From: Symsagittifera roscoffensis
Taxonomy: Eukaryota > Xenacoelomorpha > Acoela > Convolutidae
Assembly (NCBI RefSeq): GCF_963678635.1
Contig: NC_087062.1
Location: 8,544,193 to 8,608,192 of the forward strand
Direction: 5' to 3'
DNA length: 64,000 bases
Made by a program: the position numbers and the translations under genes. The notes below the pieces were generated by a model, which searched no databases, had not been told where the DNA came from, and saw only the letters and a program-made list of their open reading frames with translations. Below are positions 11,560 to 21,168 of this stretch, in pieces. How positions within the stretch are numbered: position 1 is the stretch's first letter; each line of letters opens with the position of its first letter.

Positions 11560-11577
11560 TGGCGCCCCACAAGGGAC
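11560..11577 (+). promoter_or_regulatory. primer binding site of BEL/Pao element
   Basis: TGGCGCCCCACAAGGGAC begins three bases after the 5' LTR. The leading TGG is the complement of a tRNA 3' CCA end, and the site resembles lysine-tRNA primer sites (TGGCGCC then an ACAGGGAC-like end). The exact tRNA cannot be named without the host tRNA set. Confidence 0.8.
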
Positions 11578-12694
11578 ATTATTGGTTTCTTGTGCGATTT
11601 AAAGAATTATAGTCTGTGTTAATGGCTGATTCTGTTCAGAAAATTTCCGACATTTTCTGATTCACCTTCGATTTGTTTGCTGTTATTTTGCCGATAAAAT
11701 TTCAGTAAACTGACACTTTTGGGACCCTTTTCTTGACTACCGAAAACCGATCTACTCTAACATAGCTCTACTCTAAAACCGAAACCGCACCCGAGTAGAA
11801 AACGCACGATACGGCTCCTAGCGTTACGGCTTCTTCCTATAAAACGGAGGTGCGCCACTACGTTACCTTCTTGTGGATTACCTCTTGAACTAAGGAGAGA
11901 CGCCCCCGTCTCAGAATAATCCCGAAAGGGCCAAACGGAGGCCTGTTCAGGTGTCGCGTTTTGAGGAGCTCGTTTTCAGGTGTCGGATCTTAGAGGCCTG
12001 CTCAGGCGTCGTGTCAATCGCAGAGGCCTTTATACAGGTGTCGTATTTTGTCTTCAGAGACGAAAGAGCAGACAGACGAAAGAGCGGACTGGCGGAAGAG
12101 AGAGAGGCCTGTTCAGTTGTCCTGATTGTTGACTTTTGGTCAAAGTGGAGCTGTGTTTTTCTCGACACCCGAAGTTTTGGATTTTTTCTCCGGTGTCGTC
12201 AATCTCCAAAACCGTCAAAAACTGTAAGACTCATCTAGTTTTTATAAATTTTTTTGTGCTATAAAATTACATACGGTGTCATATTGTGTATCCCAACTCA
12301 CGAGTGGTAATTTTCCCGATACCACAAATTTTTGGGTAATTGTGAACGGATTGAAAATCCAAAAAAATTGGATCATAGACAAGGGGTACTAGACTAGTTT
12401 TTTGGATTGGTTTACGACTCGAACCTGCTGACCAAAGTTTTCCGAAAAATTTTGGGGAAAAAGTAAAAAATCGCCAAAAATTTCTCAGAACGTCCCCATA
12501 ATTCTGCGAAACTGTAAACTGTGCTGTAACATGACACCAACCTTATGGTAAGTGGTCTGGTAGCGAAATATCAGGCAAATTAAGTTGAGTTTTTTCATCC
12601 TCAGGTTTTTTCCTGTATGTTCTGAGAGTCGTTTACAGTATGTTCTGAGAGTACAGTATGTTCTGAGAGTCGTTTATTTCTGAAATTTTTAAGC
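11578..12694 (+). other. untranslated leader of BEL/Pao element with short repeats
   Basis: This is a leader of about 1.1 kb between primer site and gag ATG. Around 11937-12200 the motif CAGGTGTCG or a variant, often preceded by GAGGCCT, occurs about six times. At 12616-12673 GTATGTTCTGAGAGT occurs three times. Such arrays could serve packaging or dimerisation of the RNA, but that is only inference. The 95-codon and 73-codon frames over the first array are probably fortuitous. Confidence 0.6.
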
Positions 12695-15290
12695 ATGGAA
12701 GTTAAGTTTCAGAAGAAAATTAAGAAGTTGTTTGAGAAACGTAGCACTCTCGAAAACGAACTTTATAAATGCCACGAGATAATTTTAGAATACATAGAGA
12801 GTCAGAGTCGTTGCTCAAAAATTGATACTTATATTGAAAAATGTAGGAACTATATAGAGCAAGCGGTCGAGATAAATACTGAGTTGATTGATATGGCTGT
12901 AAAAAGTGCCAATCCCGACGAATTGATACCGGCACAGGATATGTGGCTTCATAAGTTGACTCAAAGCAACGATAAAGTTTTGCAGGAAGCTATCACATAT
13001 AAAACAAGTTTTGAGGCAGTAACAGAGCCGGACAAAATTGATAGCAGCTCAAAAGTTTCTCATCATTCTGAAAAAAGTGAAAAACCCCGGTCGCATAAAA
13101 CAGATACCCGCTCTAAGTTGTCGCATCGAAGCAGCCGACATCAGCAATCGGGCTCTCAGAATTCTAGTTATACCGCCGCTCCGTCGAAAACACTTTCTGA
13201 GAAAAAGCGCGATTTAATGATTTTAAAGAAACAACAAGAGGAACTTGAGAGGCAGGCAAAGGTATCAATAAGACTGAAAGAACAACAAAGCCGTTTAGAG
13301 TTGGAAGAATTGGCTGAAGAACACAGGAAAAAACTGGCAGAAATTGAGTTGAAAGGGCTTGAGTTAGAAGATGAGTTGTCGGAAATCAGTGAGAATGCTG
13401 AGGAAAGTCGTTTAACTCGAATCTCTCCACAACTATCAATAGACGAAAAGGATCGTACGCGTCACTGGGTCGAATCTGTCTACCACAATCAGCCTGATGC
13501 TGTCGTAGTTCCCAATCAAGAGCAGTACGTTCGTTCAACAGCTCCTGAGGCAACTTATCCTGCATCAACAAATTACTTGGTCTCATCAAGTTTTACAGGC
13601 GTCAATAACGGCCACGCAGCTTCTAGTGATCCGGGATTGTATTACAGTAACCACATTCACGGACAACATCATAATTTGTCGAATTTGGTCCGCTCGCAGG
13701 TTTCCGTTAACAATCCAGTAGGGTTACAGCAGGTCATTCAACCTGTTTCTAATAATTTGCCTTAGCAAACTTTTTTGTCCACTCATCCGGTGCTAGGCAA
13801 TCCAAACACAGGTTCAGTAGTCCCGGTAACTTCTGAAAACTATTTTGCTCCGCCATCATCTGCAGAAGTTCCTTCTGGTGTAACACCATTTGTTCCTGCA
13901 TCAACAGCAGTTAATCATGTTTCTTTAAGTCATCACACTGCAGGATCAGTAGTAGCTGGCTACCAAGCACCTGTAGCCCCATCACAACAACATATGGGTG
14001 TTCCCGTTAGTAGTTATAACTTTTCAAGTGACCACTACAATCCTTATAGTAATTTGTGGAGACCAGCTGTTGCTACCCCTTTAATGTCAACTCAACAGCA
14101 CTACGTTCCTTCGACAACTGTTTTTTCCGCAGTAACTCCGATTGTTCCTACGAATAATTTTGTTCCTTATACAAGTGGAGGGACTGTGTTCTTTGCGCAG
14201 CCTGAAAACTTTTCACAGGCTAATCAACCGTTCGTTCCTGATTGTCACGGTAACTCTTCGAATTACACAGAGCCAACTCCCGGTAATTCACCTGGTGCAG
14301 ACGTCGAGCGTCCACTTTCGACACGAGAGTTGGTTAATATACTCATGCACAGCCGAAAAGATCATCTCCCTGAGTGGAAGCTGACCCAGTTCGATGGCAA
14401 CCCACTTAATTGGCATGAGTGGTTTGGGCAATTCACATCGACGGTCGATTCAGCCATACTCAGTGACGATGAAAAGCTTACCTATCTGAAAACGCTCGTA
14501 GTGGGTAAAGCAAAATCCGCAATCGCTGAGTATAGCTATAGCGGAGTACTATATAACGACGCATTAGCAACTCTTCAAAGAAAATTCGGGCAGCCGCATG
14601 CTGTAGTAGGGGCTCACCTAGATAAATTGAGTAATTTTCCGCCGCTGAAAATGCATAACTCGGAAAATGTAATTGGATTTTCCTCTGCAATTTCTGGACT
14701 TGTTGCCGTATTCAAGTCTCTGTCTTTTAACGACGACCTGAAAAGTGTTAACTTACTGAATCAGGCTGTGAGTAAGCTTCCCCGAACCTTAAGGAGGCAT
14801 GGTCGATGCAAACCGTAAGACGCCAATGGCATAGACCAACTCTGCTAGATTTCAATGAATGGCTCAAAGAAAAAGCGGAGGGTCATGAGAGGCTGAAAAC
14901 GATCAATTCTAAGGGTAAGTCTGAAGAACCAGTTAAACAAAAAGTAGTTACAAAAGTGCTTGCAGGTAACACTAAGGTAAGTTCTAAGGATGAGAAAAGT
15001 AGAGAAAAGACAAGGTTTCCTCCATGCTCGCTATGCAAAGGGCAGCATGCACTCTGGAACTGTTCCGTGTTCAAAGAGAAAAACGCAACACAAAGGGCTA
15101 AATATGTAGCAGAACAAAAGCTCTGTTTTTCTTGTTTGCAAGGCAACCATACCTTCCGAAAGTGCCAAAAGGCAAGAAAATGCCCAAAACAGGACTGTGA
15201 GAGCACTCACAATGTGCTTCTTCATGGAGCCGAGAAAGTTTTCCCGCCCAAAGAGGCCGATCGATCACCATCGACTCAAACTAATACAAC
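12695..15290 (+). pseudogene. BEL/Pao gag, broken by one stop and one frameshift
   Basis: Gag starts at ATG 12695. The N-terminal third (about 12700-13400) is helical and rich in Lys/Glu, with a coiled-coil-like segment around 13190-13390. A Gln/Ser/Pro-rich linker follows to about 14300. A domain typical of BEL gag (starting around 14335 with ILMHSRKDHLPEWKLTQFDG, the DUF1759 type) forms the capsid-like part. An in-frame TAG at 13763-13765 interrupts it, with the same frame continuing after it. Near 14780 a 1-base slip moves the reading to the frame of 14806-15369, which carries zinc-knuckles CSLCKGQHALWNC and CFSCLQGNHTFRKC around 15025-15175. A second slip near 15285-15295 leads into pol. 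Close BEL elements normally have one long gag-pol frame, so these are most likely lesions. Confidence 0.85.
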
Positions 15291-18200
15291 ACTACTTCTG
15301 CAAACAACGCAGCTTGTGTTAAACCTTGTGAGGGAACTGCAAAAGGTATTCTTCCCGTTGCGTTGGTAGATGTGTCCTCTGGTTCGGAAAATTCGAATGC
15401 ACTAGCACTTTGTGACACCGGTTCCACTCATTCTTGGGTTTCCGGGGCACTCGTTGAACGTCTGAAATTAGTTGGCACGCCCGTAAATGTTACGACCGAT
15501 GGTTTTAACTCAGCCAAGGTATCTAAAACTCAACGAGTTCACTTGAAAGTTTCCGCAAAGCCCAATGAAAATGAATTTTCGTTTTCGTTTGTCGCTTTCG
15601 TTAAGCACAACATGTATATAGGACCCGATGTTATAAACGTTTCCGAATTGCAGGTCAAATACCCGCAACTAGCCCCGTTAAAGACGACTGCGTATAATTA
15701 CAAAGAGATTGAGATAGTTATAGGACAGGACTTCTATCATGCGATAAGACCCCTCGAACATGTCTTCGGAGATGAACTTGACTCACCATGCGCCGTCCGA
15801 CTTCCGATAGGTTGGGTCATTAGTGGTCCGTCTCCTGATCGTTCGTCCTTAAATTCTTCTTCCTTTAACTGCGTTACGGACGATACTTCTCTGACCGACC
15901 AAATCAAAATTTGGTATGAGTTAGAGTCGTATGGTGCGTTCAAGCAAGTAGATGCCCGTTCCGCCGCAGACAAGCGTGCTTTGTCGATCCTAAAAACTGA
16001 AACCGTTCACGATGGTGAGCGTTACACTGTACCGATGCTGTGGAGTGATAATGATGTTAGCTTGCCTAACAATTATTATTCTTCATTAGCCCAATTAAAG
16101 TCGTTAGAGAAAAGATTAGATAAAGATCCGTTACTTCGCGAGAAGTATACCGAAACAATCAGAGAAGATATAAGTAAAGGATATGTCATAACCGTCAACC
16201 CGCACAATCCCAGCTCACGAGCCGAACGTGAGTGGTATCTTCCACACCATCCGGTTTTGAACCCGAACAAACCCGGCAAGTTGCGCCGTGTGCTCAATGG
16301 AGCATCCAAATTTCATGGCACTTCCTTAAATAGATCTCTCTTGGTTGGCCCGGATCTCCTTCAAAATCTTATTTTTGTACTGTTGAGGTTCCGTCATTAC
16401 AAGTACGCCGTCTCAGCGGACATAGAAGGTATGTTCTTACAAGTTGGAGTACTTGCGCGAGATCAACCGTCTCTCCGTTTTTTGTGGCGGGAGGACCCCA
16501 CTTCAAGTGTGGTGGTTCACCAATACACCCGTCATATTTTTGGCGCTCGTGATTCGCCAACTTGTGCGAATTTCGCGCTACAAAAAACTGCTTCTGATAA
16601 TCAAGCTGAATACCCATAAGCCGCTTCAGCCGTTGTCCAGAAGTTTTACATGGACGACTATCTTGACTCGTTCGAAAATACCGCTGACGCTCTTAGCCTA
16701 AGTAAAGACTTAGTCGCAATGCTCAAATTAGGTGGGTTTAACCTGACAAAGTTTGTTAGCAATATACCCGAAGTTACAACCGCTCTTAATCCGGACAACC
16801 GTGAGTCCAACCCGTCAGTTAAGGATATTTGTAAGAGTCCAGACCAATCGTCGCATGTTCTTGGTCTCAGGTGGGATCATGTAAAAGATACCCTAGTAGT
16901 AAGTAGAGGTGTTGATCGACCACGAGATAAAGCAATTACTCAACGCACCGTGTTGAGTTTTGTTTCCTCAGTTTTTGATCCAATAGGACTGGTAGCTCCA
17001 TATACTGTGAAAGCGCGCCTTTTACTGAAAGACATATGGAGAATCAGTAGTCAAAAGTGGGATGATGATCTCCCAGAGGAAATTAAACAACAATTTCTAG
17101 ATTGGCACTCAGGACTTCCACTATTAGGTACACTGACGATACCTCGTAGCTACTTTACCGAACCGTTTGACCGCTGTGAACTTCACACGTTCGGTGATAG
17201 TTCGCAGGACGTTTTTTGCGCCGTATCGTTTCTCCGAGCCCGACTTGCTAAATCGCAAAAGACCGAGTTAGCTTTTGTATTTGGGAAAGCCCGTGTAGCG
17301 CCTATGAAGATGCTCTCCATTCCCAAGTTAGAGCTTCAGGCTGCTCTGCTTGCGACTCGACTCAAAGAAGAGATTTTGAAAGCGCTTACTTTCAAAGTAA
17401 GCAATGTATTCATGTGGACTGATTCTACCACCGTTCTCCAGTGGCTTAACTCGTGCAACAAACTTCCTGTGTTTGTTGGAAACCGCATTGGTGAAATCTT
17501 GGAGTCCACCACCATTGATCAATGGAATCATGTACTCAGTGGTGATAACCCAGCTGATACCGGCACACGAGAGACTTCTTCGGAAGCCCTCAAGGATAGC
17601 AGCTGGGTTAGAGGCCCTAGTATATTGAGGACATGTGATTGGCCATTCAAGCCAAACACTGATGTCATCAAAAAGATCCAATTAAAAGGCCCACTCTGTG
17701 ACATTGATACATGCCTTGAGACTGCATCTACGTTTGTTGTTGATGCTTCATCTGAGAAAGCGCCGTCGATCCGTCTGTTTAAAAATTGGGCTAAATTCAG
17801 CTCAATTGTAAAGTACAAACGTGTTTTAGCGTTTATGCTTCGTGTGCTACCATCGCATAAACACTTCCGTACAAAAACGCTTGAAATAACCGACCCGTCC
17901 GAGTTAGATATTGCCGAGCAGAAGCTCATTTATCTCGCTCAGTCCGAATCATTTCCTGCCGAAGTGAAAATACTTCAGTCCGATAAACTGATAACAAAGA
18001 AAAGTCGGATTGCTAAATATTCTCCGTTCATCGGCCCAGCTGGCATCCTGCGTTCAATTGGACGTATCAGCCGTCTTGTTGATACCGACTTTGATAGCAA
18101 ACATCTAATAATACTGGATGATCGACACCGAGTTGCTCATATGTTGATTAGGCATATGCACTTTCAACATGCACATCAGGGGTTGGATTACATGCGTGCT

Positions 18201-19271
18201 GTAGTTCAATTGAAATACATTGTTCTGAAGTTGCGCTGGTTACTTGGGAACATCGAAAATACTTGCATAACATGCCGTAAGCGCAAAGCAAAAACAGTTG
18301 TGCCCATTATGTCTGACCTACCGATTGAAAGACTGGGTTACAAGCAGCCTCCCTTCTCCAACACAGGTGTTGATTACTTTGGCCCGTTTCAAGTGCCAAT
18401 ACGCCGAAGTACCGAAAAGAGATGGGGTTTCCTATTTACCTGCCTCACGACTCGAGCAGTTCACATCGAGTTGGTTCCATCTCTCGATACTAGTTCCTGC
18501 GTCATGGGCGTAGAGCGATTTATTGCAAGGCGAGGTACCCCCAAAACCATTCTTTCTGACAATGGCACGAATTTTGTTGGTGCTCAAAAGGAGCTCCTAT
18601 CCTGTGTCCAAAATTGGAACAAAGTCGCCCCGGCCGTTTTCGTCCACAAAGGCATTAAGTGGAAGTTTAACCCGCCCAGTGCCCCTCATCACGGTGGCGC
18701 CTGGGAGCGGCTAGTGAGAAGTGTTAAGCGAGTGTTGTACGACATATTAGGCAACAGGAGATTAACTGAGGAAGTTCTAGGAACAACGCTCTGCCTAGTT
18801 GAACAATTACTTAACGCAAGACCGATCACTCCGGTCAGTTCCGATCCGCACGACCTAGAGGCACTCACCCCGAATCACTTCATTCTCGGTCACAGCGCAG
18901 CTAGCTTCCCGTCGTTAAGTTTCGAAGATAACTTTGATTATAAAAAGCGTTACGCCAGAGCACAATCGTACGCTACCGCAGTTTGGTCACGCTGGCTGCG
19001 TGAATATGTACCATCTCTCAACAAGAGAGCAAAGTGGCAAAATGATTCGGATGTCACACTGAAAACCGGCGACTTGGTTTGGGTAGTCGAACCCGACAGC
19101 CCACGTGGGCATTACCCACTCGCCCGTATTACTAAACTACACTACGGCAAAGACGGATGCGCCCGATCCGCCGACATAAAGACCGTTACGAGCGAACTGA
19201 CCCGACCAATCGTAAAACTCGCACCTGTTCTTCCGTCTTTAGGGGCGGAGGATGTTGCAGCGCAAATATAA
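15285..19271 (+). pseudogene. BEL/Pao pol: protease, RT, RNase H, integrase; one in-frame stop
   Basis: One frame from about 15285 to 19271 is interrupted only by TAA at 16617-16619. Protease: CDTGS at 15411. RT: the palm includes VSADIEGMFLQV near 16413, and the catalytic YMDD lies at 16647-16658. RNase H-like part: a LHTFGDSSQ segment near 17184, and FMWTDSTTVLQWL near 17412. Integrase: a zinc-binding H-H-C-C segment about 18160-18280, then catalytic Asp at 18372 (GVDYFGP), Asp at 18558 (SDNGTNFVG) and Glu at 18705 (HHGGAWERLV), with 48 residues between the second and third. The C-terminal DUF5641-like part (KTGDLVWVVEPDSPRGHYPL) follows, and the stop lies 19 bases inside the 3' LTR. Every catalytic residue I looked for is present, so the copy died recently. 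Confidence 0.93.
19241..19252 (+). promoter_or_regulatory. polypurine tract of BEL/Pao element
   Basis: AGGGGCGGAGGA lies directly before the 3' LTR, where plus-strand DNA synthesis would be primed. It overlaps the end of the pol coding sequence. Confidence 0.8.
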
Positions 19272-19760
19272 AACAATAGTACAAATGCATATAAACGTAA
19301 ATGTGCGAAAGTATAAATGCATATAAATGTAAATGCATACAGGGACAGTAGCCAAGCGTATACATGGTGCGTCCCGGCGGGTTCGGCGCCGGTTCGAATC
19401 CCGACTAGGTCATTTCCTTTCTAGAACTCGAATGTGCACCGAACCTGATGGGATGCTCCGTAACCAGGTTCGGTCCCCCCCCCCCCCCCCCAAACCGATT
19501 TTAACCGTCTTTTCGCTCTAATTTGGTTCAGCCTTGATTAAGGCTGACCTTTAAAAAGAGCAATTTGTCTCAAGGACAAATACTGGCCATTTTTGCAGCT
19601 TGCTCTGATTTATGCAGTTGTTTGTGGCCGATGTTACCGATAACAATAAAAAAGTTTTGTTATGAAATCTCGTTGTTACCGAGTTTTTTTGCCGATAAAA
19701 TGCTCGAATTAAATTGTTTGAAATTCGATATTTTTACAATCCGTGGAGATTGAGCGCACA
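19253..19760 (+). repeat. 3' LTR of BEL/Pao element (508 bp)
   Basis: It matches the 5' LTR apart from 10 extra bases in the poly-C run and about three substitutions (near 19606, 19680 and 19686). The AATAAA at 19645-19650 would serve as poly(A) signal. The element ends GCGCACA and is followed by the ACATC duplication at 19761-19765. Confidence 0.95.
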
Positions 19761-19765
19761 ACATC

Positions 19766-20206
19766 GTAGAACAGGTAGGAGAAGATTGAAAATTTGAATC
19801 TAGATTGAATTTCTAGGACTTTAAAAGTAAATTGAACGGAGGGTGAAAACTACATCTACCATTTGTACGATCAAACAAGGTGTTCAGATTCCTTAGGCGT
19901 GACGGATTTCCAACCCACTACGCGATAAATAGGCTGTAAGGGAATATAACGACGGCCAAAAATTACATGGCGCAAACAGCACAAAAGCCCGGCTGTGAAA
20001 ATTGTTGTCTGTAAAGCACGCAAGATTCTGTTGCCCTTCTGTTGCAAATTTTTTGGAAATATCACAAAACAGTTTTTTGGAAAATTCAAAAGGGAATTCC
20101 TCGGATATTGTCGTGTCAGGTAATCTTTGCCGCCGCGCGCCGCCCCTGCAAAAATTTGGTTGCGGATTTTGCAGCTTTTGTTTAAAATTGCTTAAATAGG
20201 CTTGTG
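19766..20206. other. no gene seen; right flank of the BEL element
   Basis: Joined across the insertion, the flanks form one open stretch of about 42 codons: the left part from roughly 10945 to 11058 and the right part to a TGA near 19786, rich in Lys, Asp and Ile. The rest of the interval has no recognisable content. What the interrupted stretch is remains unknown. Confidence 0.35.
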
Positions 20207-20589
20207 CAGTAGCGGATTTAGGGGGCGGGGGGAGGGCGGACGCCCTCTACTCGGGAATTCGACCCCCTGCCGACCCAAGGGGTCCCCCCTTTGTACTATT
20301 TTGAGATATCCATTATTGGTCATGCACCCTAAAATTTTTCTAAAGACGCCTATAATTTTGAGGGAGGTGCGCGCGCCAAAAAAATGCGATTTTTTGGTCA
20401 AAATTTTCCAAAAAGTGCCTAAAAACGCCGTTTTTGGCTTTTTATTAAAGGTTTGCCTGCGGCACACAAAATTTGGACAAATTAAATTAGGGTGATTTGG
20501 AGGACCTAAAAAAAGGTCGAGAGAACAAAATTTTCAAATATTTTTTCTAAAACCCCCCCTCCCTCGAGAAATTTCTAGATCCGCGCCTG
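20207..20589 (-). mobile_element. hAT-type MITE, complete, 383 bp
   Basis: The ends are CAGTAGCGGATTTAGG and the inverted CTAGATCCGCGCCTG. It is flanked by GGCTTGTG (20199-20206) and GGCGTGTG (20590-20597), an 8-bp duplication with one mismatch. The interior matches the copy at 48270-48713 in the opposite orientation. TIRs and 8-bp duplications point to the hAT superfamily. The 97- and 91-codon frames in it are incidental. Confidence 0.85.
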
Positions 20590-20599
20590 GGCGTGTGCA

Positions 20600-20800
20600 T
20601 GGATTCTTTATTAACTCTAACCTGACTTTTTCAAAAATGACACACCTAGGCCATGTAATGGGAACGCTGGTTTTAAAAAAGTTCTGGTTATATCACGCTT
20701 CAATAATGCATCAACCTCCTGTGATAGTGTTGTACCAGTAAGTAATGGTTCTTAATTTTCCAACGAAGGGATGAAACCGAGTAACAAATGAAAAACCTCG
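20600..20800 (-). pseudogene. possible RT N-terminal relic (weak)
   Basis: On the minus strand a short stretch reads QEVDALLKRDITRTFLKPAF, which recalls the start of many LTR-element RTs, where an E-V-D/Q-x-L-L-x-x-x-I-I pattern is followed by P-S. It is only about 35 codons and nothing around it confirms it. Confidence 0.25.
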
Positions 20801-20804
20801 ATAT

Positions 20805-20975
20805 CTTGTCCCGACCACCCCCTTTGAGCTCACTCGCTTCGATCTCAATAAATTTTGCTGTAATAACTTTTTTGCTCTCGTCAAGTGACCTTGGGGGTGG
20901 CTAGGGCTGGGAAAGAACAGGGTTTTCACCTATGTTGTAGTAAGGGTATAGTTACAATGTCACTAAATTCAATAT
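20805..20975. other. no gene seen; flank or intron beyond exon 8
   Basis: It contains no recognisable exon, poly(A) signal of the AATAAA type, or known repeat. It could be 3' UTR or intron of the formin-like gene. Confidence 0.3.
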
Positions 20976-20989
20976 AATTTAATTTTTAC

Positions 20990-21168
20990 CTTTTTCATTA
21001 GCGCTCGCAGTTATTTTGTTGCCACTGCTTCCCTTGTTGATTCTGGCAATCAGTTCCTCTGGATTGTCGCACCTGGCAAAGTCCTGGCTCAACTGGACCA
21101 GTGTCTGGAAGAAGAGCTTCAGGAAATCTGACTGACCGTCTGCGTATGTTTCCGATATTTGCTGGAAG
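20990..21168 (-). CDS. formin-like gene, exon 8 (last one visible)
   Basis: Acceptor GCGTCTTAG at 21169-21170 gives the phase required by exon 7. An alternative AG at 21186 does not fit the phase. The exon encodes ETYADGQSDFLKLFFQTLVQ and ends GAAAAAG before GTAAAAATT. If the donor is not used, the frame stops after three more codons (TAA at 20979-20981), with an ATTAAA just beyond. No further exon is recognised to the left. Confidence 0.72.

Noticed and set aside
11950-12238. 95-codon plus and 73-codon minus frames in the BEL leader
   Set aside because: They translate the CAGGTGTCG repeat array and have no counterpart in BEL elements known to me.
13763-13765. In-frame TAG (gag) and TAA (16617) as recoded sense codons or an altered genetic code
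   Set aside because: The eight formin-like exons and the orphan gene contain no in-frame stops, three different stop types occur in the mobile elements, and frameshifts accompany them. Decay is the simpler reading.
14775-15300. Programmed -1 frameshifting between BEL gag and pol
   Set aside because: Two successive shifts would be needed, one inside gag before the zinc-knuckles, and I see no slippery heptamer or downstream stem at either place.
20990-21168. Exon 8 as part of an exportin-1 (CRM1) gene
   Set aside because: AxxxDGxxxFxxxLxxFLxxxL has a superficial likeness to a CRM1 repeat, but the seven upstream exons in the same frame do not follow CRM1 and do follow the FH3 order.
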